DNA of 64,000 bases from Stagnimonas sp965279705. Lineage in GTDB: Bacteria; Pseudomonadota; Gammaproteobacteria; Nevskiales; Nevskiaceae. The position numbers and the translations under genes were made by a program. The notes beneath the pieces are model-generated. The model saw only the letters and a program-made list of their open reading frames with translations, did no database searches and was not told the DNA's origin. Below, in pieces: positions 34,524 to 41,813 of the stretch. How positions within the stretch are numbered: position 1 is the first letter of the stretch; every line of letters starts with the position of its first letter. Location of the stretch: NCBI GenBank assembly GCA_965279705.1, contig OZ257257.1, positions 744,001-808,000 on the forward strand, written 5' to 3'.

Positions 34524-35348
34524 ATGCAACTCGACGCGCTACTCGCCAACACCGACCGGCTGCCGTCGCTGCCGAAGGTGGTGCAGGAACTGGTGATTGC
34601 CTTCGACAAGCCAGAGGCCGACGTCAACCACATCGCCGCACTCATCGGCTCTGATCCAGCCTTGGCAATCAAGATTCTCAAGGTCGCCAACTCGGCGTTC
34701 TTCCGCCGCTCGCGCAGCATCAGCAGCATCAAGGAGGCTGCCGTATTCATGGGCCTGCACACCGTGCGCCTGCTGGTGATGGGCGCAGGCATGGTGGGCG
34801 CGGTGCGGTTTCTCGACCGCGATGCGCGCACACAGTTCTGGCGCTACTCGCTGCATACGGCGGTCAGTGCGCGCTATTTCGCAAGGCTGCTTCAGCTCGA
34901 TGCCGACGCCGCCTTCACGGCGGGGCTCATCCACGCCATTGGCCAGCCCCTGATGCGCGAACTGCTGGAGGACGATCTGGCAGCGGTGGATGAAGCCGCT
35001 GTTTTCTACGACGAGCAACGCGCCGCACTTGAGCGCTTGGCGCTCGGCTATGCCTACCCGGATGTAGGTGCGGCCCTAGCGGAGTCCTGGCATTTTCCGC
35101 CGCAGGTGGCGATGGCCATTCGGGCAGCGCCAGCGCCACTCGACAACAGTCCGTTTTCGCCGCTGGGGGCGTGCGTGCATCTGGGCATGCGCGTGGCCAG
35201 TGGCAGCGAACGCGCAGAAGCGCAGGTGATGGCATTCGCCCTGCTCGATACCCGCGTGCTGGCCACGCTCCAGCTGCAGGCCGACGTGATGAAATCCATG
35301 CCGTCGATGAGCGAACTCACCCAAGGGCTGCAAGCGTTGGTCGCCTGA
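34524..35348 (+). CDS. HDOD domain protein, copy 2
   Basis: This 274-residue HDOD protein is a clear paralogue of the preceding product. Parallel blocks are LPSLPKVVQELVIAFDKPEADVNHIAALIGSDPALAIKILKVANSAFF, ISSIKEAAVFMGLHTVRLLVMGAGM, FWRYSLHTAVSARYFA and AFTAGLIHAIGQPLM. It starts 15 bp after copy 1, which points to tandem duplication and cotranscription. The signal or partner is unknown. Confidence 0.88.
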   Translation: MQLDALLANTDRLPSLPKVVQELVIAFDKPEADVNHIAALIGSDPALAIKILKVANSAFFRRSRSISSIKEAAVFMGLHTVRLLVMGAGMVGAVRFLDRDARTQFWRYSLHTAVSARYFARLLQLDADAAFTAGLIHAIGQPLMRELLEDDLAAVDEAAVFYDEQRAALERLALGYAYPDVGAALAESWHFPPQVAMAIRAAPAPLDNSPFSPLGACVHLGMRVASGSERAEAQVMAFALLDTRVLATLQLQADVMKSMPSMSELTQGLQALVA

Positions 35349-35395
35349 GTCGCACGATCAGCGACAATAGCGTCCGATTTTTTGTTGGACAAGTC

Positions 35396-36274
35396 ATGGC
35401 CTGGATGCAGTTGCGCGTGTTCACCCGCACTCCTGATTTCGCTGAAGAGATTCTCAGCAGTCATGGTGCGCAGGCCGTGAGTTTTCTCGATGGTGCCGAC
35501 ACGCCGATTCTTGAACCCTTGCCCGGTGAAACGCCGCTGTGGCCCGATACCGTGACGGTCGGCTGGTTCATGGACACCACCGATCTCGCACCCGCGAAGG
35601 CCGCACTGTTCGACGCGATGCCTGAAGGGGCAACCCTGCGCATGGAATCCGCGCTGATCGAAGATCAGGACTGGGTGCGCGTCTGGCTCGAAAACTGGCC
35701 GCCGCAAAAGTTCGGCGCTTCACTGTGGGTGGTGCCTACTCAGAAGCGCGCGGAAGTCACCGATGCCAACGCGACCATCCTGTTGCTCGACCCCGGCCTC
35801 GCATTCGGCACCGGTACGCATCCCACCACGGCGCTGTGTCTGGAGTGGTTGAGCAGTGCCGATCTCAAGGGCAAGACCGTGCTCGACTTCGGCTGCGGCA
35901 GCGGCATCCTCGCCATCGCCGCACTGCTGCTCGGGGCCGAGCGTGCGGTGTGCGTCGACATCGACCCGCAAGCGCTGACCGCCACTCGCAACAACGCCGA
36001 AGCCAATGGCGTGCAGTCGCGCATCGTCACGCTGCTGCCAGCGGAGTTCACGCCCACCGCGCATGACGTAGTGCTCGCCAACATCCTCGCCAATCCGCTC
36101 ATCCAACTCGCACCCCTGCTCGCGCAATGCGCCAAGCCGCAGGGCGCACTGGTGATGGCAGGCTTGCTCGATCACCACGCGGATGAAGTACGCGCGGCGT
36201 ATGCGGAGTCGTTCCGCTTCGATGCCGATGTGACGCGCGAGGGATGGACGCGGCTCAGCGCAAGACGCGCGTAG
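35396..36274 (+). CDS. prmA: ribosomal protein L11 methyltransferase
   Basis: This 292-residue SAM-dependent methyltransferase has an N-terminal substrate-binding domain (WMQLRVFTRTPDFAEEILSSHGAQAVSFLD), the linker GLAFGTGTHPTTALCLEWL, the SAM loop VLDFGCGSGILAIAALLLGA and motif IV VLANILANPLIQLAP. It trimethylates L11. ATG 35396 begins the family domain. It belongs to the accBC-prmA-fis-purH order. Confidence 0.95.
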   Translation: MAWMQLRVFTRTPDFAEEILSSHGAQAVSFLDGADTPILEPLPGETPLWPDTVTVGWFMDTTDLAPAKAALFDAMPEGATLRMESALIEDQDWVRVWLENWPPQKFGASLWVVPTQKRAEVTDANATILLLDPGLAFGTGTHPTTALCLEWLSSADLKGKTVLDFGCGSGILAIAALLLGAERAVCVDIDPQALTATRNNAEANGVQSRIVTLLPAEFTPTAHDVVLANILANPLIQLAPLLAQCAKPQGALVMAGLLDHHADEVRAAYAESFRFDADVTREGWTRLSARRA

Positions 36275-36406
36275 ATCGGTCAAGAAAAACTTTTCTTCGC
36301 AACTTTGCGCCGCATTGAAGCTGCGCACTTTTTCAGCGGAGTTCTTGCAGGTATCATTGCGGCCCTCTCCGAATTGCTCACTGGTGCTGCAAGGCACTGA
36401 CGATCC

Positions 36407-36775
36407 ATGTCGCTCAAATCTTTCGAGCGCGAGTCCAAGCCGCTCGCAACCTCCAACGTCTCTCCATCGCGGGCACCAGCCCCGCTGGCACATGCCGTTT
36501 CTGATTCGCTGGGCGATTATTTTCGCGCGCTCAATGGCCATGCGCCGGCCAATCTGTACGACGTGATCCTCGCGCAAGTCGAGCCGCCGTTGCTCAAGGC
36601 CACACTCGCCTATTGCCGTGGCAACCAGAGCAAGGCCGCCGATGTGCTGGGCCTCAACCGCGCCACGCTGCGCAAGAAACTCACGCAATACAAGATCACT
36701 GCCAAGAGCAGCGGCAGCGCGCTCAGCAACAGCCGCAGCGATGTGGCAGACCGCATCGCGGATCGCCGCCAGTGA
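36407..36775 (+). CDS. fis: DNA-binding protein Fis
   Basis: This 122-residue nucleoid protein has the typical C-terminal helix-turn-helix LYDVILAQVEPPLLKATLAYCRGNQSKAADVLGLNRATLRKKLTQYKI. It bends DNA and regulates stable RNA genes. It is longer than the 98-residue E. coli Fis: about 22 extra residues, polar and Ser/Arg-rich, follow the helix-turn-helix. The dusB gene usually upstream is missing. Its stop overlaps the predicted purH GTG start. Confidence 0.92.
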   Translation: MSLKSFERESKPLATSNVSPSRAPAPLAHAVSDSLGDYFRALNGHAPANLYDVILAQVEPPLLKATLAYCRGNQSKAADVLGLNRATLRKKLTQYKITAKSSGSALSNSRSDVADRIADRRQ

Positions 36776-38373
36776 GCGTGACGTCTGCTGCGGTCGCGCC
36801 CACAGCATTGGCTCCCATCCGTCGTGCACTGCTCTCGGTCTCTGACAAGGCTGGCATTCTCGAACTCGCACAAGGTCTGGCGCAGCGCGGTGCGCAACTG
36901 CTCTCCACCGGCGGCACCTGCAAGCTGCTGCGCGATGCCGGGCTGACCGTCACCGAAGTCAGCGAGCACACCGGCTTCCCCGAGATCATGGATGGCCGAG
37001 TGAAGACGCTGCATCCCAAGATTCATGGCGGCCTGCTCGGCCGTCGCGGACACGATGAAGCGGTGATGGCGGCCAATGGCATCGCGCCGATTGATCTGCT
37101 GGTTGTCAATCTTTATCCCTTCGAGCAGACCGTCGCCAAACCCGGGGTCAGCGACGACGATGCGATCGAGAATATCGACATCGGCGGCCCTGCGATGCTG
37201 CGCGCAACGGCAAAGAATCACGCGCATGTCGGTGTCATCGTTGACCCTGCCGACTATGCGATGGTGCTCGCCGAACTCGATGCACAGGGCGGCCTCACGC
37301 TTGCCTTGCGCCGCAAGCTCGCACTCAAGGCTTTTGCACTCACGGCACGTTACGACGCTGCGGTAGCGGCGTATCTGTCTTCCGTGAGCGAAGACGGCAC
37401 GCGCGATTCATTCCCCAGCGTGTTCGGCCTGCAACTCAACAAAGTGCAGTCCTTGCGCTACGGCGAAAACCCGCACCAGCGCGCGGCGTTCTACACAGAG
37501 GCCCATCCGGCCGCAGGCACGCTCGCGGCGGCGAAGCAGGTACAAGGCAAGGAGCTGAGCTACAACAATCTTGCCGATGCCGATGCCGCACTCGCCTGCG
37601 TGCAGGCATTCGTGAAGCCCGCCTGCGTGATCGTCAAGCACGCCAACCCTTGTGGTGTAGCGGTGTCGCTGGATGGCATTGCGGCCGCTTATGAGTTGGC
37701 TTACCAGACTGATCCAACGAGCGCCTTCGGCGGCATCATCGCCTTCAATCGCCCACTCGATGGAGCGACGGCGAAAACCATCGTCGAGCGCCAGTTCGTG
37801 GAAGTCATCATCGCGCCCAGTGCCGATGCGGATGCCATCGCAGCAGTCGCCGCCAAGCCCAACGTGCGCTTGCTGGTGACGGGCGAGTGGCCTGCAACGC
37901 CGGCAGCGTCTTTCGACTTCAAGCGCGTCGGTGGTGGCTTGCTGGTGCAGGATGCCGACCTCAAATTGCCCAGCGAAGCCGGCTTGAAGGTCGTGACAAA
38001 ACGCGCGCCTAGCGAAGCTGAAATCCACGACCTGATCTTTGCCGCCAAGGTCGCCAAGTTCGTCAAGAGCAACGCCATCGTCTATGCCCGCAACCGCCAG
38101 ACCATCGGCGTCGGCGCGGGCCAGATGAGCCGCGTCTACTCCGCGAAAATTGCAGGCATCAAGGCAGCCGATGAGAAGCTCATCGTCGCGGGCAGCGTGA
38201 TGGCCTCCGATGCGTTCTTCCCGTTCCGCGACGGCATTGATGCGGCGGCAGCAGCGGGCATCACCGCCGTGATCCAGCCAGGCGGCTCCATGCGCGATGG
38301 CGAAGTGATTGCCGCAGCGGATGAAGCCGGCATGGCGATGGTGTTCACCGGCACGCGGCACTTCCGGCACTGA
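36772..38373 (+). CDS. purH: bifunctional AICAR transformylase/IMP cyclohydrolase
   Basis: This enzyme of about 533 residues catalyses the last two steps to IMP. The N-terminal IMP cyclohydrolase has RRALLSVSDKAGILELAQGL and LSTGGTCKLLRDAG; the transformylase half has QGKELSYNNLADADAAL, VKHANPCGVAV and AFGGIIAFN. No ATG is near the family start. The likely start is GTG 36772, which overlaps the fis TGA in a GTGA junction; GTG 36778 is the alternative. A strong terminator follows at 38391. Confidence 0.94.
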   Translation: MSVTSAAVAPTALAPIRRALLSVSDKAGILELAQGLAQRGAQLLSTGGTCKLLRDAGLTVTEVSEHTGFPEIMDGRVKTLHPKIHGGLLGRRGHDEAVMAANGIAPIDLLVVNLYPFEQTVAKPGVSDDDAIENIDIGGPAMLRATAKNHAHVGVIVDPADYAMVLAELDAQGGLTLALRRKLALKAFALTARYDAAVAAYLSSVSEDGTRDSFPSVFGLQLNKVQSLRYGENPHQRAAFYTEAHPAAGTLAAAKQVQGKELSYNNLADADAALACVQAFVKPACVIVKHANPCGVAVSLDGIAAAYELAYQTDPTSAFGGIIAFNRPLDGATAKTIVERQFVEVIIAPSADADAIAAVAAKPNVRLLVTGEWPATPAASFDFKRVGGGLLVQDADLKLPSEAGLKVVTKRAPSEAEIHDLIFAAKVAKFVKSNAIVYARNRQTIGVGAGQMSRVYSAKIAGIKAADEKLIVAGSVMASDAFFPFRDGIDAAAAAGITAVIQPGGSMRDGEVIAAADEAGMAMVFTGTRHFRH

Positions 38374-38390
38374 GCACAGTCGCAAGACGC

Positions 38391-38420
38391 AAAAAAGCCG
38401 ACCAGAAGGTCGGCTTTTTT
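38391..38420. terminator. bidirectional intrinsic terminator between purH and infA
   Basis: An inverted repeat AAAAAAGCCGACC-AGAA-GGTCGGCTTTTTT forms a 13-bp stem with a 4-base loop and an A/T tract on both sides. It lies between the converging purH and infA genes and can end transcription from both. Confidence 0.92.
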
Positions 38421-38439
38421 CATGCAGCGATGGATGCTT

Positions 38440-38658
38440 TTACTTATCGCGGAAGGTGATGCGACCCTTGCTCAAGTCGTACGGCGTCAGCTCCACGCGA
38501 ACCTTGTCGCCATTCAAGATGCGGATGTAGTTCTTCCGCATGCGACCGGAGATGTGGCAGGTGACGATGTGCCCGTTTTCGAGCTTCACGCGGAACATGG
38601 TGTTGGGCAACACGTCAGCGATGACGCCTTCCATCTCGATCTGATCTTCTTTCGACAT
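38440..38658 (-). CDS. infA: translation initiation factor IF-1
   Basis: This 72-residue S1-like OB-fold protein has EMEGVIADVLPNTMFRVKLENGH, HISGRMRKNYIRILNGDKV and ELTPYDLSKGRITFR. It binds the 30S A site at initiation. The placement next to bpt and aat, rather than in a ribosomal protein operon, is the gammaproteobacterial arrangement. It has its own short transcription unit ending at the shared terminator. Confidence 0.96.
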   Translation of the reverse strand: MSKEDQIEMEGVIADVLPNTMFRVKLENGHIVTCHISGRMRKNYIRILNGDKVRVELTPYDLSKGRITFRDK

Positions 38659-38675
38659 TTACGACTTAGGTGTGG

Positions 38676-39434
38676 CTAAAGGGTGCGCATTATGGTCGCT
38701 GAGGGTTCGGGCGGCAACGCGGGCGTCTCGAGCGCTGAAAACCGTCGCCAATCACTGCCGTCGAACTGCTCCAGCGGCGCGAAGTGGCGCTTGTAGTCCA
38801 TCGTCATCGAGCCCGCGACCCAGTAGCCGAGGTAGAGGTAATCCAGTCCTTCGGCTTTGGCCGCTGCCAGCTGGCTGAGCACGGCATAGGTGCCGAGACT
38901 GCGTGTGGTCTGCTCCGGGTCGAAGAAGGTATAGACGGCCGAGAGGCCCTCCGGCAGGCGATCGACCACGGCGACCATGCGCAGTACGCCGGCTTCGTAA
39001 AAGCACCAGAACTCGGTGACACCCCAGGTGGAGCCGAGAAACTCGTGAAAGGCCTTGGCATCGTCCGCGTCCATGCCGCCGAACGGATGCCGCGCCAGCA
39101 GATAGCGGCGATACAACTCGAAGTGCTCGTCGTTGAGCGCACTGCGGCGTTCGATCACCAGGTCGGCATTGCGCTTGAGGCAGCGTCGCTGCGCGCGGTT
39201 GGGTGCGAAGGCATCCACCGGCACGCGTACTGGCACGCAGGCTTTGCAGGTGCTGCACGCGGGTCGATACGCGTAGTCGCCGCTGCGGCGAAAGCCGTTG
39301 GCGATGAGCGCGCCGTAGACCTCGCCAGTCACCTGCGTATGGGGTGCGACAAACGCGCTGCGCGACAGCCGCTTGGGCAGGTAGCCACAGGGTTGCTCGG
39401 TGCCGAGCAGCAGCCTTAGCGGTATGCGCGTCAT
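38676..39434 (-). CDS. bpt: aspartate/glutamate leucyltransferase
   Basis: The 252-residue enzyme moves Leu from Leu-tRNA onto N-terminal Asp or Glu of proteins and so marks them for ClpAP. The N-terminal cysteine pair is CSTCKACVPVRV, with CGYLP before it, and the C-terminal GNAT-like block contains YVYTFFDP-type and LDYLYLGYWVAGSMTMDYKRHFAPLE sequences. Its ATG overlaps the aat stop by 4 bp. It works in the same N-end rule pathway as Aat. Confidence 0.92.
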   Translation of the reverse strand: MTRIPLRLLLGTEQPCGYLPKRLSRSAFVAPHTQVTGEVYGALIANGFRRSGDYAYRPACSTCKACVPVRVPVDAFAPNRAQRRCLKRNADLVIERRSALNDEHFELYRRYLLARHPFGGMDADDAKAFHEFLGSTWGVTEFWCFYEAGVLRMVAVVDRLPEGLSAVYTFFDPEQTTRSLGTYAVLSQLAAAKAEGLDYLYLGYWVAGSMTMDYKRHFAPLEQFDGSDWRRFSALETPALPPEPSATIMRTL

Positions 39435-40177
39435 GCCGGCAGATGCTTGGCGTTGCCCGTGTGAAGGGCATCGAACTGCCACCGCAACGGCGCGGGCTGC
39501 TGCTGTGCTTGCTGCGAAGCGGCGCGAAAATCGGCACGCCTCATGGTGGTGGCACCCAGGGTGAGCAGATGCGGTGACGCCACCTGGCAATCGATCAAGG
39601 CAAAGCCCCAGTCGTGCAGCTGCTGCGCGAGATGCACCAGTGCGAGCTTGGAGGCATCGGTGGCGGTGCTGAACATGCTCTCGCCGAAAAAGATGCGGCC
39701 GAGTGCAATGCCATAGAGCCCGCCGATCAAGCCGCCGTCGCGCCAGACCTCGATGGAATGCGCGACGCCGGCGCGGTGCAAGGTTTGATAGGCAGCGCGC
39801 ATCTCCGGCCCCAGCCAAGTGCCGCGTCCGCCCCGGCGCGGGCCCGCGCAGGCTGCCAGTGTCTGCACAAAGGCGCGGTCGAAGCTCACGGCGTAATCAC
39901 ATTGACGGATGCGCTTGGCCAGCGAGTGCGAGATGTGCACTTGCGAGGGCACGAACACGCAGCGCGGGTCAGGGCTCCACCACAGGATCGGTTCGTCCGG
40001 ATTGAACCAGGGAAAGATGCCTTCGCGATAGGCATTGAGTAGACGAATCGGCGACAGATCGCCGCCGATTGCCAGCAGGCCGTTGGGGTCAGGCAGCGCA
40101 CCCGCAGGGTCGGGGAAGGGCTGCGCAGGCTGGCGTGGATCGAGCCAGTGCAGGCGTGCAGGGTGCGCGGCAGTCAC
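39431..40177 (-). CDS. aat: leucyl/phenylalanyl-tRNA-protein transferase
   Basis: This 248-residue enzyme adds Leu or Phe to N-terminal Lys or Arg of proteins. Family blocks are FPDPAGALPDPNGLLAIGGDLSP, YREGIFPWFNPDEPILWWSPDPR, GTWLGPEMRAAYQTLHRAGVAHSIEVW, GGLYGIALGRIFFGESMFS and LIDCQV. The start is GTG 40177, overlapping the stop of the upstream gene as GTGA; no ATG fits the family start. With bpt and the upstream GNAT gene it forms one operon. Confidence 0.93.
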   Translation of the reverse strand: MTAAHPARLHWLDPRQPAQPFPDPAGALPDPNGLLAIGGDLSPIRLLNAYREGIFPWFNPDEPILWWSPDPRCVFVPSQVHISHSLAKRIRQCDYAVSFDRAFVQTLAACAGPRRGGRGTWLGPEMRAAYQTLHRAGVAHSIEVWRDGGLIGGLYGIALGRIFFGESMFSTATDASKLALVHLAQQLHDWGFALIDCQVASPHLLTLGATTMRRADFRAASQQAQQQPAPLRWQFDALHTGNAKHLPA

Positions 40178-41316
40178 GCGGCTTGCCCAGGCGATTTGTA
40201 GGCGCTGTGCGTCTGTAACTCTGCCAGGCGCGAGGCCACCAGGCGGCGCTCGCGCGTCAGCGCCTGTGCCACCGCGGCAGCGAAACGGGGTTCGGCAAAA
40301 TGGTGCAGGGAATGCGTCATCACGGGGTCGAATCCACGCGCAAGTTTGTGCTCGCCCTGCGCCCCCGCATCGTAGCGCGAGAGCCGGTGGCGTATGCAGT
40401 AGTCGATGCCCTGGTAGTAGCAGGTCTCGAAGTGCAGGCCGTCGTGAAAGCCGCGTGTGCCCCAGTGCCGACCGTAGAGCGTATCGCCGCCTTGCACCAG
40501 CAGCGCCATGGCCATGAAGCGCCCACCCTCGCGCGCCACGGTGACTCGCACCGGCGTGTCCGGTTGCATCGCATAACCGTGAAAGAAATCGAGGCTGAGA
40601 TAGGGCGGCTGGCCGCGTTCTTCGTAGGTGTTGGCGTAGAGCGCGTAAAGCTCGGTCCATTCGTCGGCGCTGAAGGCATCGCCCGGCAGCGTCTCGAAGG
40701 CCCAGCCGAGTGCGGCCACCTTCCTGCGCTCCTGCTGGATTTTCTTGCGCTTGTCGCCGCTGAGTGCCGCCAGAAAATCAGCGAAATCGGTATAGCCCGC
40801 TGCGCTGTTGCGCCACTGAAACTGCACATCGCTGCGCTGCAAGGGGGCGTGCGCACCCGTGGTGTCGATCTCATCCTCTGGCATGAACAGCCCATGCCAT
40901 GACGACAGTCGGGATTGCTGCGGCAAGGCGCACAGTGCCTTAAGCAGCAGGCGGCGCGTTGCGGCATCGCGCGCACCCAGACGCGGGCCAGTGGCAGGTG
41001 TGAACGGCACCGCGGTCAGCAACTTGGGGTAGTAGGGCAGACCCGCGCGTTGCGCAGCATCGGCCCATGAAAAATCAAAGACGAACTCGCCCCAAGAATG
41101 CGCCTTCAGATACAGCGGTGCGGCTGCAATGAGTGCCCCACTGTCGTCTTCTGCCACAAGATGGCAGGGTGTCCAGCCACGCTCCGGCGTGGCGCAGCCG
41201 GTATCTTCGAGTGCGGAGAGATAGGCGTGTTGGGTAAACGGATAGCCGACATCGAACAGGCCATTCCATGCGGCGGCGTCGATATCTGCCATGCGCCCCA
41301 AGTGTCTGAAGCGCAT
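40174..41316 (-). CDS. FemAB/DUF482-type GNAT family protein
   Basis: This 380-residue protein belongs to the DUF482 'peptidogalycan biosynthesis/GNAT' group: WNGLFDVGYPFTQHAYLSALEDTGCATPERGWTPCHL, KKIQQERRKVAALG, and the final block GFHDGLHFETCYYQGIDYCIRHRLSRYDAGAQGEHKLARGFDPV. The fold is FemAB-like and the substrate is unproven. It overlaps aat by 4 bp, which links it to the aminoacyl-transferase operon; since FemAB enzymes also use aminoacyl-tRNA, a similar chemistry is conceivable. Start ATG 41316 or 41292. Confidence 0.82.
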   Translation of the reverse strand: MRFRHLGRMADIDAAAWNGLFDVGYPFTQHAYLSALEDTGCATPERGWTPCHLVAEDDSGALIAAAPLYLKAHSWGEFVFDFSWADAAQRAGLPYYPKLLTAVPFTPATGPRLGARDAATRRLLLKALCALPQQSRLSSWHGLFMPEDEIDTTGAHAPLQRSDVQFQWRNSAAGYTDFADFLAALSGDKRKKIQQERRKVAALGWAFETLPGDAFSADEWTELYALYANTYEERGQPPYLSLDFFHGYAMQPDTPVRVTVAREGGRFMAMALLVQGGDTLYGRHWGTRGFHDGLHFETCYYQGIDYCIRHRLSRYDAGAQGEHKLARGFDPVMTHSLHHFAEPRFAAAVAQALTRERRLVASRLAELQTHSAYKSPGQAA

Positions 41317-41332
41317 CGGGCGAACACTCTAT

Positions 41333-41659
41333 TCAGTGAAAGGTGAGGGCGGTGGCCGGGATGTCTTTCAGCGCCCACTGCACGCAGGCATCGTGCTCGA
41401 AGCGGCTGATGTTTTCGTTTTCGACGGGCGGGCCGGCCTCAGCCATCTTGCCGTCGCCGTCAAAGCGGATTGAAGCTCCGGCGGTCTGGATTTTCAGCTC
41501 GCTTTCAGAAGCATCTTCAAGCGATACCTGCAAATAGCGCAAACGTTGGTCCGCAAACTCGGGCAGCTTGTTGGCACCGGCGGCGATGAGCGCGGCCTGC
41601 TCGGTCGAAAACTCGCGGATGTCGCCGACCGTGGTCAAAACAAAATGGCGAATGTGCAT
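41333..41659 (-). CDS. conserved hypothetical protein, 108 aa
   Basis: This small soluble protein begins MHIRHFVLTTVGDIREFS, is rich in Glu and Ala, and has no signal peptide or membrane helix. A perfect AGGAGG sits just upstream of the ATG. I do not recognise the family; the alternating charged strands look like a small alpha/beta domain. It lies 16 bp before the FemAB-like gene on the same strand, so it leads that operon, and is divergent from ftsK. Confidence 0.65.
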   Translation of the reverse strand: MHIRHFVLTTVGDIREFSTEQAALIAAGANKLPEFADQRLRYLQVSLEDASESELKIQTAGASIRFDGDGKMAEAGPPVENENISRFEHDACVQWALKDIPATALTFH

Positions 41660-41813
41660 GGCGAAACCTCCTGTGGCTGACCTTCAATAACTCAACTCAT
41701 CATGGCGTGTCGGGGCTGGATTTCAAGGACATGACGCCCCGCAGCCTCTACCGGGCGGCGGGTATACTGAAAACACACGCAACGACCACGCCTGACGCCA
41801 AGTCTGAGCGCCG

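Noticed and set aside
41763..41768. Sigma-70 promoter for ftsK
   Set aside because: A TATACT box is present, but no -35 box could be found at the right spacing, so it is mentioned only in the gene entry.
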